The notes under the pieces: model-generated
Seen by the model: the letters and a program-made list of their open reading frames with translations, nothing else
What the model was told of the DNA's origin: nothing
Database searches by the model: none
Program-made: the position numbers and the translations under genes
Shown: positions 17,610 through 25,942 of the stretch, one piece after another
Position numbering within the stretch: the stretch's first letter is position 1
Layout: each line of letters starts with the position of its first letter
NCBI GenBank assembly: GCA_039799785.1
Contig: JBDLRZ010000013.1
Span: forward strand, 9,187 to 73,186
Origin: UBA970 sp039799785
GTDB lineage: Bacteria; Bacillota_I; Bacilli_A; RFN20; CAG-826
Direction: 5' to 3'
DNA length: 64,000 nucleotides

Positions 17610-17849
17610 ATGATGAAATTATTTAACTTTAAAAGGATTCCCCAAAGTCGCATTCAAAAGTTTGCGAAATACCGTCGTCAAATTTTAAAAATGAATCGTT
17701 ATCAACTTTCTCAAGATGCTCAAACCTTTGTATCGGAACAAAATGCTAAATCCTTTCATCCGTCCATTAACATTTTGATGTGGATTATGGGTGCGACCGT
17801 GATAATCCTACTCATCCTTGTGGTGGCTTTGGTATACTTTGGAAGATGA
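17610..17849 (+). CDS. Small single-pass membrane protein, unknown function
   Basis: I do not recognise this family. It is 79 residues long: a basic N-terminal half (KRIPQSRIQKFAKYRRQ), a polar middle, and a C-terminal hydrophobic helix (ILMWIMGATVIILLILVVALVY), predicting an N-in membrane anchor. Two adjacent ATGs (17610, 17613) are possible starts and neither has a clear Shine-Dalgarno. The stop overlaps the cmk ATG by 4 nt (ATGA), so it is a real, translated operon member ahead of cmk. Confidence 0.65.
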   Translation: MMKLFNFKRIPQSRIQKFAKYRRQILKMNRYQLSQDAQTFVSEQNAKSFHPSINILMWIMGATVIILLILVVALVYFGR

Positions 17850-18523
17850 AAAACAAACTGATCTTGGCAATTGATGGTCCTGCCGCAGCAGGAAAATCAA
17901 CAGTTGCCAAACTCGTCGCTAAAAAACTTAATATTACCTACATTGATACGGGTGCGATGTACCGCGCTTTTACATTATTTGTGATGCAAAAAGGTGTTGA
18001 TCCGCAACAACAATTATTATGTGAGGCTTTGATTCCTCAAGTGAAGATATTGTTAGCGCCGACGGGTGAAGTGTATTTAAATGGTCAAGATGTTTCAAAA
18101 GAAATACGGGACCCCAAAGTTTCATCCCAAGTCTCCTATATTGCCTCTTACAAAGCCATCCGATTAGCATTAGTAGATTTACAACGCCATATGGCAGGTA
18201 ATCAATCGGTGGTGATGGATGGTCGAGATATTGGCACTTATGTTCTTCCCGAAGCAAACATTAAAATTTTTCAGATTGCCTCCGTGGAAACCCGAGCAGT
18301 TCGTCGTTATGAAGAAAATTTAAGTAAAGGTATCACTTGCACACTTGAAAGTGTAGAAGAAGATTTAAGACACCGAGACTATATTGATTCCCATCGTGAT
18401 TTCGCTCCACTAAAACCCGCTAACGATTCCATCTTGATTGATACTTCATTTATGACGGTTCATGAAGTCGTGGAACGTATTCTTGAAATTGTGCATAAAA
18501 AAGTAGGCACAATTCATGCTTAA
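17846..18523 (+). CDS. cmk: Cytidylate kinase
   Basis: The 225-residue P-loop kinase phosphorylates CMP/dCMP. The P-loop is IDGPAAAGKST, followed by YIDTGAMYRAF, the VMDGRDIGTYVLP CMP-binding segment and RHRDYIDSHRDFAPL. The ATG at 17846 overlaps the preceding stop by 4 nt, and the gene overlaps der by 8 nt. cmk-der-gpsA-hup order matches the Bacillus neighbourhood. Confidence 0.96.
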   Translation: MKNKLILAIDGPAAAGKSTVAKLVAKKLNITYIDTGAMYRAFTLFVMQKGVDPQQQLLCEALIPQVKILLAPTGEVYLNGQDVSKEIRDPKVSSQVSYIASYKAIRLALVDLQRHMAGNQSVVMDGRDIGTYVLPEANIKIFQIASVETRAVRRYEENLSKGITCTLESVEEDLRHRDYIDSHRDFAPLKPANDSILIDTSFMTVHEVVERILEIVHKKVGTIHA

Positions 18524-19826
18524 AGGTATAGTTGCCATCGTTGGGGCACCCAACGTTGGTAAGTCCACCCTTTTCAATCGAATGATTGGTAAAAGGCAAG
18601 CGATTACGGATAATACACCTGGATTAACAAGAGACCGAATATATGCTGAAGCAGAATGGTTAACGGTTCCTTTTCGTTTAATTGATACCGGTGGTATCGA
18701 AGTAACAAAAAGACCACTACAAGAACAAATTAGAATCCAAGCTTCTATTGCAATTCAAGAAGCAGATGTGATTATTTATCTCGTCGATGGTCGAAAAGGT
18801 ATTACAGCAGATGATCTACTTGTTTCATCAATTTTATTTAAATCTGGAAAGCCTATTATTTTGGGCGTCAATAAAATTGATGATGGTCAATTAATTGGTG
18901 ATGTGAATGATTATTATCGACTAGGTATTGGTACGCCGATTGCCATTTCAACGCTACACGGCATCGGGATTGGTGACTTATTAGACGCTGTCATTAAACA
19001 ACTACCTAAAAACAAATCAATTCCAAGTTATCAAGGTCATACTCAATTTGCCGTCGTAGGTCGTCCTAATGTTGGAAAATCAAGTTTGGTCAATGCCATT
19101 CTTCAGCAAGAACGAGTGATTGTTTCCCCAATTGAAGGAACGACGCGAGATGCAATCGATACAACTTTCCAATTTGAAGGAACCGATTATGTGATGATTG
19201 ATACAGCTGGTTTAAAGAAGCGTGGTGCGATTTTTGAATCGATTGATAAATATGCAGCAATTCGTTCCCTAAGAGCGATTGAAAGAGCTCAAGTGGTGGT
19301 GGTTGTGATCAATGCGGATGATGGTTTATTAGAACAAGATAAACACATTGCGGGTTATGCCTTTCAAGCATTTAAAGGAATGGTGCTTGTTGTTAATAAA
19401 TGGGATCTTGCCAAAAAAGGTGATCGCGATATAAACCAATACACTAAAAAATTAAGACTGTTAATGCCTTTCTTGGAATTTGTGCCTATTCTTTATACGT
19501 CAGCATTAAAGAAAACAAAACTTGATGAGATCATTAAAACGGTTAAGCAAGTCTATGAGGCAACGCAACGACGTGTACCAACTGCACGATTGAATGAGTT
19601 ACTTGTCGATGCTCAATTAATGAACCAAACACCCGAATTTAACGGCGGTCGTTTGCGAATTTACTATGGTGAGCAAGTCAGTCAAAATCCACCAACATTT
19701 GTTCTGTTTTGTAATAAACCAAATTTCATGCACTTTTCATATGAACGATTTTTGGAAAATCGTTTACGAGAAAGTTTTGACTTTACGGGAACTCCAATTA
19801 AAATAATCACCAGAGAACGAAAATGA
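18516..19826 (+). CDS. der: Der (EngA) double-domain GTPase for 50S ribosome assembly
   Basis: A 436-residue GTPase with two tandem G domains: GAPNVGKST near residue 8 and GRPNVGKSS near residue 183, each followed by DT(A)GG/DTAG and NKxD-type motifs (NKID, NKWD). A C-terminal KH-like domain follows. Der is essential for late 50S subunit maturation. It overlaps cmk by 8 nt and shares ATGA with gpsA. Confidence 0.97.
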   Translation: MLKGIVAIVGAPNVGKSTLFNRMIGKRQAITDNTPGLTRDRIYAEAEWLTVPFRLIDTGGIEVTKRPLQEQIRIQASIAIQEADVIIYLVDGRKGITADDLLVSSILFKSGKPIILGVNKIDDGQLIGDVNDYYRLGIGTPIAISTLHGIGIGDLLDAVIKQLPKNKSIPSYQGHTQFAVVGRPNVGKSSLVNAILQQERVIVSPIEGTTRDAIDTTFQFEGTDYVMIDTAGLKKRGAIFESIDKYAAIRSLRAIERAQVVVVVINADDGLLEQDKHIAGYAFQAFKGMVLVVNKWDLAKKGDRDINQYTKKLRLLMPFLEFVPILYTSALKKTKLDEIIKTVKQVYEATQRRVPTARLNELLVDAQLMNQTPEFNGGRLRIYYGEQVSQNPPTFVLFCNKPNFMHFSYERFLENRLRESFDFTGTPIKIITRERK

Positions 19827-20827
19827 AAAACAAAGTTGCCATTATTGGTGCAGGCTCATGGGGCACTGCCTTAGCTCAAGTCCTTGCCGATAACGGGCAT
19901 GACGTTTTGATGTACGCAAAAGATCCAAAAGTTTGTCTTGAAATTAATGACCGCCATACCAATTCTTCATACTTTAAAGATGTATTTAATCTTCCAAAAT
20001 CTATCAAGGCTTCTTGCCAACTTCAAGACGTTATCTTGAACCAAGATGTCATTCTGTTAAGTGTCCCTTCGCATGCCGTGAGAGATATGGTCAAAAGTAT
20101 TGCACCAATGCTCACACACAAAACATGCATCATTAATACTGCAAAAGGCTTTGATCCCTTAACGAACCAAAGGCTTTCTGAAACGATTCGTGCTTTACTT
20201 CCTAAGAAAATGGTTAAAGCAGTTGTCAGTTTAATTGGCCCTTCCCATGCAGAAGAAGTGATTGATCGTCAACTCACGTTGGTTTCTGCTGTTTGTAAAA
20301 AACTCGAATATGCTGAAATGGTTTCCCAATTATTTTCAAATGAATATTTCCGAGTCTATGTGCAACAAGATGAAATTGGATCTGAAATTGGATCTGCTTT
20401 AAAAAACGTTATTGCGATTGCAAGTGGCGTTGTCACAGGATTAAATCTTGGTGATAATGCTCGTGCGGCGTTAGTCACACGCGGTCTAGCTGAATTGATG
20501 CGATTAGGAAAAGTTCTCGGTGGTAAACTTAAAACGCATGCTGGATTAACAGGTCTAGGTGATCTCATTGTTACCTGTTATTCAAAGCATTCTCGTAATT
20601 ATCAAGCCGGTATCAAAATTGGAAAAGACGACTCTGCAAAAAACTTTTTAGAAACCAATCAAGAAACCGTTGAAGGCGTCGCTTTTGCAAAAATTGCGCA
20701 TCAACTTGCAAAAAAATATCGATTAAAATTACCAATCATTGAAGCAGTTTATGCCGTATTATACGAGAAAAAACGCCCTTCAGAATTAATCAAATCTTTA
20801 ATGAATCGGCCATTACGAGTAGAATAA
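19823..20827 (+). CDS. gpsA: Glycerol-3-phosphate dehydrogenase [NAD(P)+]
   Basis: A 334-residue enzyme making sn-glycerol 3-phosphate for phospholipids from dihydroxyacetone phosphate. The Rossmann start GAGSWGTALAQVLADNGH, the LSVPSHAVRDM segment, GPSHAEEV and the catalytic ALKNVIAIASG helix are all present. Last gene of the cmk operon. PgsA, which uses its product, is encoded about 4.5 kb away. Confidence 0.97.
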   Translation: MKNKVAIIGAGSWGTALAQVLADNGHDVLMYAKDPKVCLEINDRHTNSSYFKDVFNLPKSIKASCQLQDVILNQDVILLSVPSHAVRDMVKSIAPMLTHKTCIINTAKGFDPLTNQRLSETIRALLPKKMVKAVVSLIGPSHAEEVIDRQLTLVSAVCKKLEYAEMVSQLFSNEYFRVYVQQDEIGSEIGSALKNVIAIASGVVTGLNLGDNARAALVTRGLAELMRLGKVLGGKLKTHAGLTGLGDLIVTCYSKHSRNYQAGIKIGKDDSAKNFLETNQETVEGVAFAKIAHQLAKKYRLKLPIIEAVYAVLYEKKRPSELIKSLMNRPLRVE

Positions 20828-20939
20828 ATTTATTTTTTGCGAATCCATTTTAAATTTGAAGATTTATCGTAAATGAAATTTTGTTGCATTTTTTTCGATA
20901 CTATGCTACTTTATACGCAGAAAGATCTAGGAGGAATAT

Positions 20940-21212
20940 ATGAACAAAGTAGATCTAGTTGAAGTCGTCGCCAAGGAAACTGGACACAGCAAGAAAGATG
21001 CTGAAAAAGTCCTCGAAGTCGTCTTAGGTGCTTTAACCAAAGCCTTAAGCAAAGGCCAACCAGTTAAGTTAGCTGGATTTGGTGCATTTACTGTCCGTAA
21101 CCGCAAAGCTCGCATTGGTGTCAAACCAGGAACCACTGAAAAAATCAAGATTCCTGCAACCAAGGTTGTCGGTTTCAAGGCCAGCAAGACCTTAAAAGAA
21201 AAAGTTCGCTAG
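20940..21212 (+). CDS. hup: HU DNA-binding protein
   Basis: A 90-residue histone-like nucleoid protein. MNKVDLVEVVAKETGHSKKD begins it, FGAFTVRNRKARIG and PGTTEKIKIPA form the DNA-binding arm, and KASKTLKEKV ends it. A strong TAGGAGGAATAT ribosome-binding site and a 110-nt upstream gap suggest its own promoter; the best -10 candidates (TATGCT near 20902, TATACG near 20912) are not decisive. A strong terminator follows, so it is monocistronic. Confidence 0.97.
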   Translation: MNKVDLVEVVAKETGHSKKDAEKVLEVVLGALTKALSKGQPVKLAGFGAFTVRNRKARIGVKPGTTEKIKIPATKVVGFKASKTLKEKVR

Positions 21213-21233
21213 ACTTTAGTCAGCAAACTTCAG

Positions 21234-21266
21234 GGGATAGATGGAATACCATCTATCCCTTTTTTA
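21234..21266 (+). terminator. Rho-independent terminator of hup
   Basis: Stem GGGATAGATGG / CCATCTATCCC (11 bp) with AATA loop, followed by six or more T residues. Confidence 0.92.
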
Positions 21267-21282
21267 TTTGTTTTGAAATGGT

Positions 21283-21288
21283 TATCAT
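21283..21288 (+). promoter_or_regulatory. -10 box for leaderless cca
   Basis: TATCAT is followed by exactly 6 nt and then the ATG at 21295, so the start codon coincides with the expected +1. No Shine-Dalgarno and only a weak -35. Confidence 0.5.
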
Positions 21289-21294
21289 AAGAAC

Positions 21295-21963
21295 ATGAAC
21301 TTAAATCCTTTTCTTGAATTATCAAAAACGTTTAAAGATCATGGTTTTCATTTGTGGATGATTGGCGGATCGAGTAGAGATTATTTGTTAGGTTTACCGA
21401 TTGAAGACTTTGATTTAACAACGGATGCGAAACCTACAGAGATGCAAACGTTTCTTCCCCATGCAAACTTTCGTTTTGCGCATTATGGCACGGTTCAATT
21501 AAAATCAGGTTCAATCAGCATTGATATCACAACGCTTAGACAAGAATCGATATATCAAGATAAACGTCATCCTCAATCAATTACCTTCGTCAAAGAACCT
21601 AAGCTCGACTATTTAAGAAGAGATCTCACGATTAATGCAATTTATCTTGATGCAAATCTAAAGATTTTAGATTTTGCAAATGGTTTAGAGGACTTAAAAC
21701 TTCAAACGTTAAGAATGATTGGTGACCCCTATTTACGCTTACAAGAAGATCCATTGAGAATCCTTCGCGTCTTGCGCTTTCAACATAAACTCGGATTTAA
21801 GCAAGAACCCGTCCTCGCAAAGGCTCTCAATCAAAGTTTGCCTTTACTTGAATACCTTAATCCGCAAAAAGTGAAGCAAGAATATCAAAAAATGATGAAG
21901 CACCAACCTTTTGAGGCAACTTTACTGCTTGCATCATACGGACTTCATCCGGAATTAGATTGA
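21295..21963 (+). CDS. Short CCA-adding enzyme / poly(A) polymerase head-neck protein
   Basis: Class II tRNA nucleotidyltransferase family. The catalytic head is clear: MIGGSSRDYLLG, then EDFDLTTD with the metal-binding Asp pair, RFAHYGTV, and the RRDLTINAI motif. The neck continues through EDPLRILRVLRFQHKLGF. The protein stops at 222 residues, whereas Firmicute CCA enzymes are about 390-400, so the body and tail that bind the tRNA elbow are missing. The gene ends cleanly in TGA and dnaD has its own promoter, so I see no sign of a frameshift. It could be a minimal CCA or A-adding enzyme. Confidence 0.8.
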   Translation: MNLNPFLELSKTFKDHGFHLWMIGGSSRDYLLGLPIEDFDLTTDAKPTEMQTFLPHANFRFAHYGTVQLKSGSISIDITTLRQESIYQDKRHPQSITFVKEPKLDYLRRDLTINAIYLDANLKILDFANGLEDLKLQTLRMIGDPYLRLQEDPLRILRVLRFQHKLGFKQEPVLAKALNQSLPLLEYLNPQKVKQEYQKMMKHQPFEATLLLASYGLHPELD

Positions 21964-21968
21964 GTTGG

Positions 21969-21974
21969 TATAAT
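21969..21974 (+). promoter_or_regulatory. -10 box for near-leaderless dnaD
   Basis: Perfect TATAAT ends 7 nt before the ATG at 21982; no Shine-Dalgarno is present. The -35 is not convincing. Confidence 0.5.
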
Positions 21975-21981
21975 AACCCAT

Positions 21982-22635
21982 ATGATGAATGCAATGTTTG
22001 AGGCTTTAGATTTAAAGCATTTGCTCCTTGACCACTATAAGGCACTTGGTTTTCAAGAAAAACATGTGATGGTGATTTTAGTGATGGATCAACTTATCAA
22101 GCAAGATAATCATCTTATTACAGCCGAGTTATTGAGTTTAAAAATGACCTTACCTTTAGATGAAATTGATGCAACCATGGTCGATCTATTAAATCGAAAA
22201 TTTATTGAATATGTGACCATTGAAGGAAAAACTCACACCACGTTAAACCCACTCAAACAACTGCTTTATAAACGCTTTCAACAGCAGGTCATTCATCAAA
22301 CGCAAGAATTCAATGTGAATGCTGAAGCGAATGTGTTTCAAATGATTGAAAAAGGATTTGGTCGCACGCTTTCTCCATTAGAAGTATCACGTATCCAAGA
22401 TTGGATACAATTCGGTTATAGCGAATCCTTAATCCTTTTAAGCTTACAAGACGCAATGACAAAACAAAAAAAATCGATTCGATATATGGATAAATATCTA
22501 CAAAAACAAACCATGAAAGAAAATTTCAATCAAGAAGGTCATCCTTCTTTGCAACAAGAACCCCACCAAGGTATCCAGAAAAAGTTATCTGAAATTTCTG
22601 AAAATCTCGAGCATGGATTTAAACAAAAGAAATAA
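21982..22635 (+). CDS. dnaD: DnaD-like primosomal protein
   Basis: A 217-residue replication-initiation protein of the Firmicute DnaD/DnaB' family. The N-terminal winged-helix part (residues about 1-95) is followed by the DnaD C-terminal domain, recognisable by FGRTLSPLEVSRIQDWIQFG and SIRYMDKYL. Positively charged, Gln-rich tail. Two adjacent ATGs (21982, 21985). Immediately downstream nth overlaps by 23 nt, the same dnaD-nth pairing as in Bacillus. Confidence 0.88.
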   Translation: MMNAMFEALDLKHLLLDHYKALGFQEKHVMVILVMDQLIKQDNHLITAELLSLKMTLPLDEIDATMVDLLNRKFIEYVTIEGKTHTTLNPLKQLLYKRFQQQVIHQTQEFNVNAEANVFQMIEKGFGRTLSPLEVSRIQDWIQFGYSESLILLSLQDAMTKQKKSIRYMDKYLQKQTMKENFNQEGHPSLQQEPHQGIQKKLSEISENLEHGFKQKK

Positions 22636-23272
22636 AGTCCTACGATTCCTTGATGAGCATTATCCCAATGTCGGATGTGAATTAAGATATCGGAAGGACT
22701 ATGAACTTTTAATCGCAGTGGTCTTATCTGCCCAAACGACAGATCAAGCTGTTAATCGCGTCACACCAAGATTATTTAAAACCTTTCCAAGATTAGAAAA
22801 TTTAGCACAAGCGCCAATTCAGGCAATCGAAACCATTATTCAATCCATTGGTTTATTTCGAACCAAGGCCAAGCATATTAAGGCGCTGGCTACCATACTC
22901 GTCAATGAACATGATGGAAAAGTTCCTTCAGATAAATTAATCCTAACCCGTTTACCAGGCGTGGGAAATAAAACTGCCAATGTCGTAAGAGCAGAACTTT
23001 TTAAAATTCCAGAGATTGCCGTCGATACGCATGTTCATCGTTTATCATGGCGGTTGGGTATATCCAAAAGAACGGATTCGGTTTCAACGACAGAAAAGAA
23101 GTTAAGAAAAGCCTTTCCCGAAGAACGATATATTTTACTCCATCACCAACTCATTCACTTTGGTCGGTATGCTTGTCAGGCAAAAAAACCTCAATGTGAA
23201 GGCTGCGCATTACAATCTATGTGTAAAGAGCCTCATAAATACTTAGAAAAACCATTGATCAATCGCCGCTAA
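22613..23272 (+). CDS. nth: Endonuclease III
   Basis: A 219-residue base-excision repair glycosylase/AP lyase for oxidised pyrimidines. The helix-hairpin-helix LPGVGNKTANVV carries the catalytic Lys, VDTHVHRLSWRLG the catalytic Asp, and the C-terminal CQAKKPQCEGCALQSMC the [4Fe-4S] cluster ligands. It overlaps dnaD by 23 nt and its last 30 nt overlap the convergent recU. Confidence 0.96.
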   Translation: MDLNKRNKVLRFLDEHYPNVGCELRYRKDYELLIAVVLSAQTTDQAVNRVTPRLFKTFPRLENLAQAPIQAIETIIQSIGLFRTKAKHIKALATILVNEHDGKVPSDKLILTRLPGVGNKTANVVRAELFKIPEIAVDTHVHRLSWRLGISKRTDSVSTTEKKLRKAFPEERYILLHHQLIHFGRYACQAKKPQCEGCALQSMCKEPHKYLEKPLINRR

Positions 23273-23830
23273 ATAATCTATTCTTGGTTGAAATGCTATT
23301 TGGATTCTTTTGCCTTTGCTTTTGATCCATGCATAAGGTAACGATTGTCGAGTTTCTTTGACCATAAATTGGAGAAAATCCTTTGCATGTAATACATAGA
23401 CCTCATCTTTTTTTGTAAATGAAATTAGTAAAAATGCGATGCCACCATGGTCAAGCACACGTTGTAAGTGAAGTCGCTGATGAACGGTAATGTTTGCAAT
23501 CGCTAACGAAGTGTTGGATTGTGTTGATTTAGCCTCAAAGTCGATATACTTACCACGATAAATTCCATTGTAATCAGTGGTAGATTGTTTTTCAAAATAA
23601 GCCTGTGTAATTTTTGCCCCACGCTGATAATCCACCTTTACCACATTGATAGGTGTCGGTCTTTTGGTAATGACTGCCCGATTGGTTTCTAAATAAAATT
23701 GATTGGTTATATTGATTTCCTTTTCAAAATCCATTCCTCGGTTTTTATAGGAATTAATCGAAAGTTTTTTAAGATTTTGCTTTACCTTTGTTTGAACAGT
23801 TTTTTTAACTCCGTTTGGATAATGAATCAT
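23243..23830 (-). CDS. recU: RecU Holliday-junction resolvase
   Basis: A 195-residue Firmicute-type resolvase. The NRGMDFEKEIN region, TKRPTPINVVKVDY, and the metal-binding core with Asp in STTDYNG and Asp/Glu/Lys in YIDFEAKST are all visible. RecU cleaves four-way junctions during recombination and segregation. It overlaps the upstream exonuclease gene by 4 nt (ATGA) and its 3' end overlaps nth on the other strand by 30 nt. Confidence 0.93.
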   Translation of the reverse strand: MIHYPNGVKKTVQTKVKQNLKKLSINSYKNRGMDFEKEINITNQFYLETNRAVITKRPTPINVVKVDYQRGAKITQAYFEKQSTTDYNGIYRGKYIDFEAKSTQSNTSLAIANITVHQRLHLQRVLDHGGIAFLLISFTKKDEVYVLHAKDFLQFMVKETRQSLPYAWIKSKGKRIQIAFQPRIDYLAAIDQWFF

Positions 23831-24552
23831 CCTAAGTAATCCTTGATTTGAGACATAAAAATTTCTTTATTGATCGGTTGTTCTTTTAAAATCAATTGAA
23901 TCATTTGCTTGAGAGGTTCTGGTACATGTCGAAGCAATTGAAAAACTTTGACATATTCTTCAAGCACAATATCTTTTCGTTCAAGCACTTTTCGATACAG
24001 TAACATTAAATTTTTGGCATCATCCAAGGGTTGATGGTGGACACCTTGAAAGCTTTCCTTAAATACTAATAGATTATTGATTAACGATAATGGATTGCCA
24101 TTTTGATCTTTGATGAATTCACCAAGGAATAATGAAAAATCGATTAGATTTTGAGTTACATTTTTCACAATCGATTCATCTGCATCCGGCGAGTAATGAA
24201 AGGATTGATGAAAAATTCGACTATCATGATTGCCAAACACAATGAAAGCAGCCTTCTTAAAGTTTTTACCAACATAATTTCTCAAGGTTAGCATTGCTTT
24301 GGCATAGCTGATGCCTTTATCAACGACATCGACTTCGGTAATATTCGTTAATTGTGTAACATAACGACCGACTTCTTTTTTAGGTCTAACCAAATGAAAC
24401 ATCCCTTTGTAAGTTTTCTTAATGGTTAAATCTTCATGCAAGTCTGCCTTGATGGCAGCGATAGCAATTAATTCATGGGATTGTTGTGTCCCTTCCAGGT
24501 CAAGAAAAACTACGGTTCGACGATGCGCAAGTAACTTCGCTAACTTTTTCAT
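23827..24552 (-). CDS. DEDDh-family 3'-5' exonuclease
   Basis: A 241-residue RNase T/DnaQ-superfamily exonuclease. Exo I is FLDLEGT (Asp and Glu), Exo II holds the Asp in FGNHDSRIF, and Exo III is HHQPLDDAKN with the H-x4-D pattern. Substrate (RNA or DNA) is not determined; it resembles KapD-type stand-alone exonucleases. It is translationally coupled to recU. Upstream, TATAAT lies 11 nt before the ATG and there is no Shine-Dalgarno, so the leader is only about 5 nt. Confidence 0.82.
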   Translation of the reverse strand: MKKLAKLLAHRRTVVFLDLEGTQQSHELIAIAAIKADLHEDLTIKKTYKGMFHLVRPKKEVGRYVTQLTNITEVDVVDKGISYAKAMLTLRNYVGKNFKKAAFIVFGNHDSRIFHQSFHYSPDADESIVKNVTQNLIDFSLFLGEFIKDQNGNPLSLINNLLVFKESFQGVHHQPLDDAKNLMLLYRKVLERKDIVLEEYVKVFQLLRHVPEPLKQMIQLILKEQPINKEIFMSQIKDYLG

Positions 24553-24563
24553 AAGTCCATTTT

Positions 24564-24599
24564 ATTATATACTCACTTTTTGTTTCAATCCTTTATAAT
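24564..24599. promoter_or_regulatory. Divergent -10 boxes for the exonuclease and gpsB genes
   Basis: TATAAT on the minus strand (24569-24564) and TATAAT on the plus strand (24594-24599) each lie 11 nt before their start codons (24552 and 24611), predicting leaders of about 5 nt with no ribosome-binding site. The two promoters share a 58-nt intergenic gap. Confidence 0.5.
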
Positions 24600-24610
24600 A
24601 TGAGCAAGTT

Positions 24611-24973
24611 ATGAAGAAAAAACTTACTTCCGAAGGAATCCTTAATAAAAAGTTCTCTCCAGATATGAAGGGATACAATGGTCATGAGGTTGATTTATTT
24701 TTAGATCAAATTTTAGAAGATTATCGACAAATTGAACTATTTATCAAACAAGACTTACCATTGCTTGAGCAACAATCTCAGCTCGTTCAATCTTTAAAAA
24801 AGAAAATTTCTGATTTAGAGATTCAAGTTGCCGATATGAAAGATAAAGTAAAAGTCATTAATGCCAATAAAACCGTTGAAATTAATCAAGATAACTTTCT
24901 TTTAGTCAAGAAAATCGGAATCTACGAAAAAGAATTATTTAAACTCGGGATTGACCCAAATAAGTTAAAATAA
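24611..24973 (+). CDS. gpsB: GpsB/DivIVA-domain protein
   Basis: A 120-residue membrane-curvature/division adaptor. The N-terminal DivIVA domain is clear (ILNKKFSPDMKGYNGHEVDLFLDQIL), followed by a coiled coil of about 50 residues and a short C-terminal part. Position directly before rnpB is the Bacillus gpsB-rnpB arrangement. In walled Firmicutes GpsB coordinates peptidoglycan synthases; its role here is open. Start chosen by the DivIVA N-terminus and the short promoter distance. Confidence 0.85.
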   Translation: MKKKLTSEGILNKKFSPDMKGYNGHEVDLFLDQILEDYRQIELFIKQDLPLLEQQSQLVQSLKKKISDLEIQVADMKDKVKVINANKTVEINQDNFLLVKKIGIYEKELFKLGIDPNKLK

Positions 24974-24975
24974 TC

Positions 24976-25313
24976 TTGGTAACCCGGATGATCGCTAGGA
25001 AAACCTAGAGGAAAGTCCATGCTCGCACGGGCTGTGACGTCCGTAGTGTTTGTGCTAACGCAACAAATAACGTTAGGCATATGGCAACATATGACGGCGG
25101 TCCCTCCCCTTACCGCAAGGTTGGGCGATACCTGAAAGTGCCACAGTGACGAAGCTAGTTGGAAACGACTAGGTGCAACGAGGCAAACCCCACGAGCGAG
25201 AAACCCAAATTTGGTCGGGGAAGGAGGAACCACTAACCGAAGTGGAACCTTCCTATCGCAAGATAGAGATAAATGATCATCGATTACAGAACATGGCTTA
25301 CAGGGTTACCAGA
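24976..25313 (+). ncRNA. rnpB: RNase P RNA
   Basis: The catalytic RNA of RNase P, which matures tRNA 5' ends. Universal elements are present: GAGGAAAGTCCATGCTCGCA near the 5' side and ACAGAACATGGCTTACAG near the 3' end, which pair to form P4. The terminal helix P1 is seen as TGGTAACCC (24977-24985) with GGGTTACCA (25303-25311). About 335 nt, somewhat shorter than Bacillus type B. It begins within a few bases of the gpsB stop and ends about 12 nt before pgsA, leaving no room for a normal promoter or terminator. Ends are approximate. Confidence 0.95.
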
Positions 25314-25324
25314 AACAAAGGATT

Positions 25325-25942
25325 ATGAATTTACCCAATCGCATTACCGTTGCCCGCTTAATGATAGTTTTACTGATGATTGGTGTTCTTTTATTTCCAT
25401 ATGAAAATGTCTCAAACATTAATTTAGGATCAACGTTGATTCCGTTACCCTATTTTGTGGCGTTGATCTTATTTATCATCGCCTCTTTTACTGATTTCTT
25501 AGATGGGTACCTTGCTAGAAAACTTAATTTAATTACGAACTTTGGAAAATTCCTTGACCCATTCGCGGATAAGGTATTAACGAATAGTGCCTTTATTTTA
25601 TTGATGATCTCACCGATTTGGATTGATATCGAAGTCATTCGTGTCCCTGCTTGGATCGTGATCATTATGATTATTCGTGATTTAGCGGTGGATGGGATTC
25701 GGATGATTGGGGTTTCACAAGGTAAAGTGATTGCGGCTAGCAAGATTGGAAAATTAAAAACGGTTGTTCAAATTGTTGCCATCATACTTGTGTTTTTAAA
25801 TGATTGGCCTTTTGCAGCATTGAATTTACCTACAGGTTTGACGGTCACAGATTTCTCACTTTATCTTGCAGCTTTAGTTTCCTTCATTTCATTAATCACC
25901 TACCTATATGACAATCGTGGAATTTTTAATTCGCATGAATAA
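25325..25942 (+). CDS. pgsA: CDP-diacylglycerol-glycerol-3-phosphate phosphatidyltransferase
   Basis: A 205-residue integral membrane enzyme making phosphatidylglycerol phosphate. The CDP-alcohol phosphotransferase motif is complete: DGYLARKLNLITNFGKFLDP followed by FADK. About five hydrophobic segments. AAAGGATT precedes the ATG, which lies 12 nt after the end of RNase P RNA. The 3' end overlaps the cinA-like gene by 8 nt. Confidence 0.95.
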   Translation: MNLPNRITVARLMIVLLMIGVLLFPYENVSNINLGSTLIPLPYFVALILFIIASFTDFLDGYLARKLNLITNFGKFLDPFADKVLTNSAFILLMISPIWIDIEVIRVPAWIVIIMIIRDLAVDGIRMIGVSQGKVIAASKIGKLKTVVQIVAIILVFLNDWPFAALNLPTGLTVTDFSLYLAALVSFISLITYLYDNRGIFNSHE

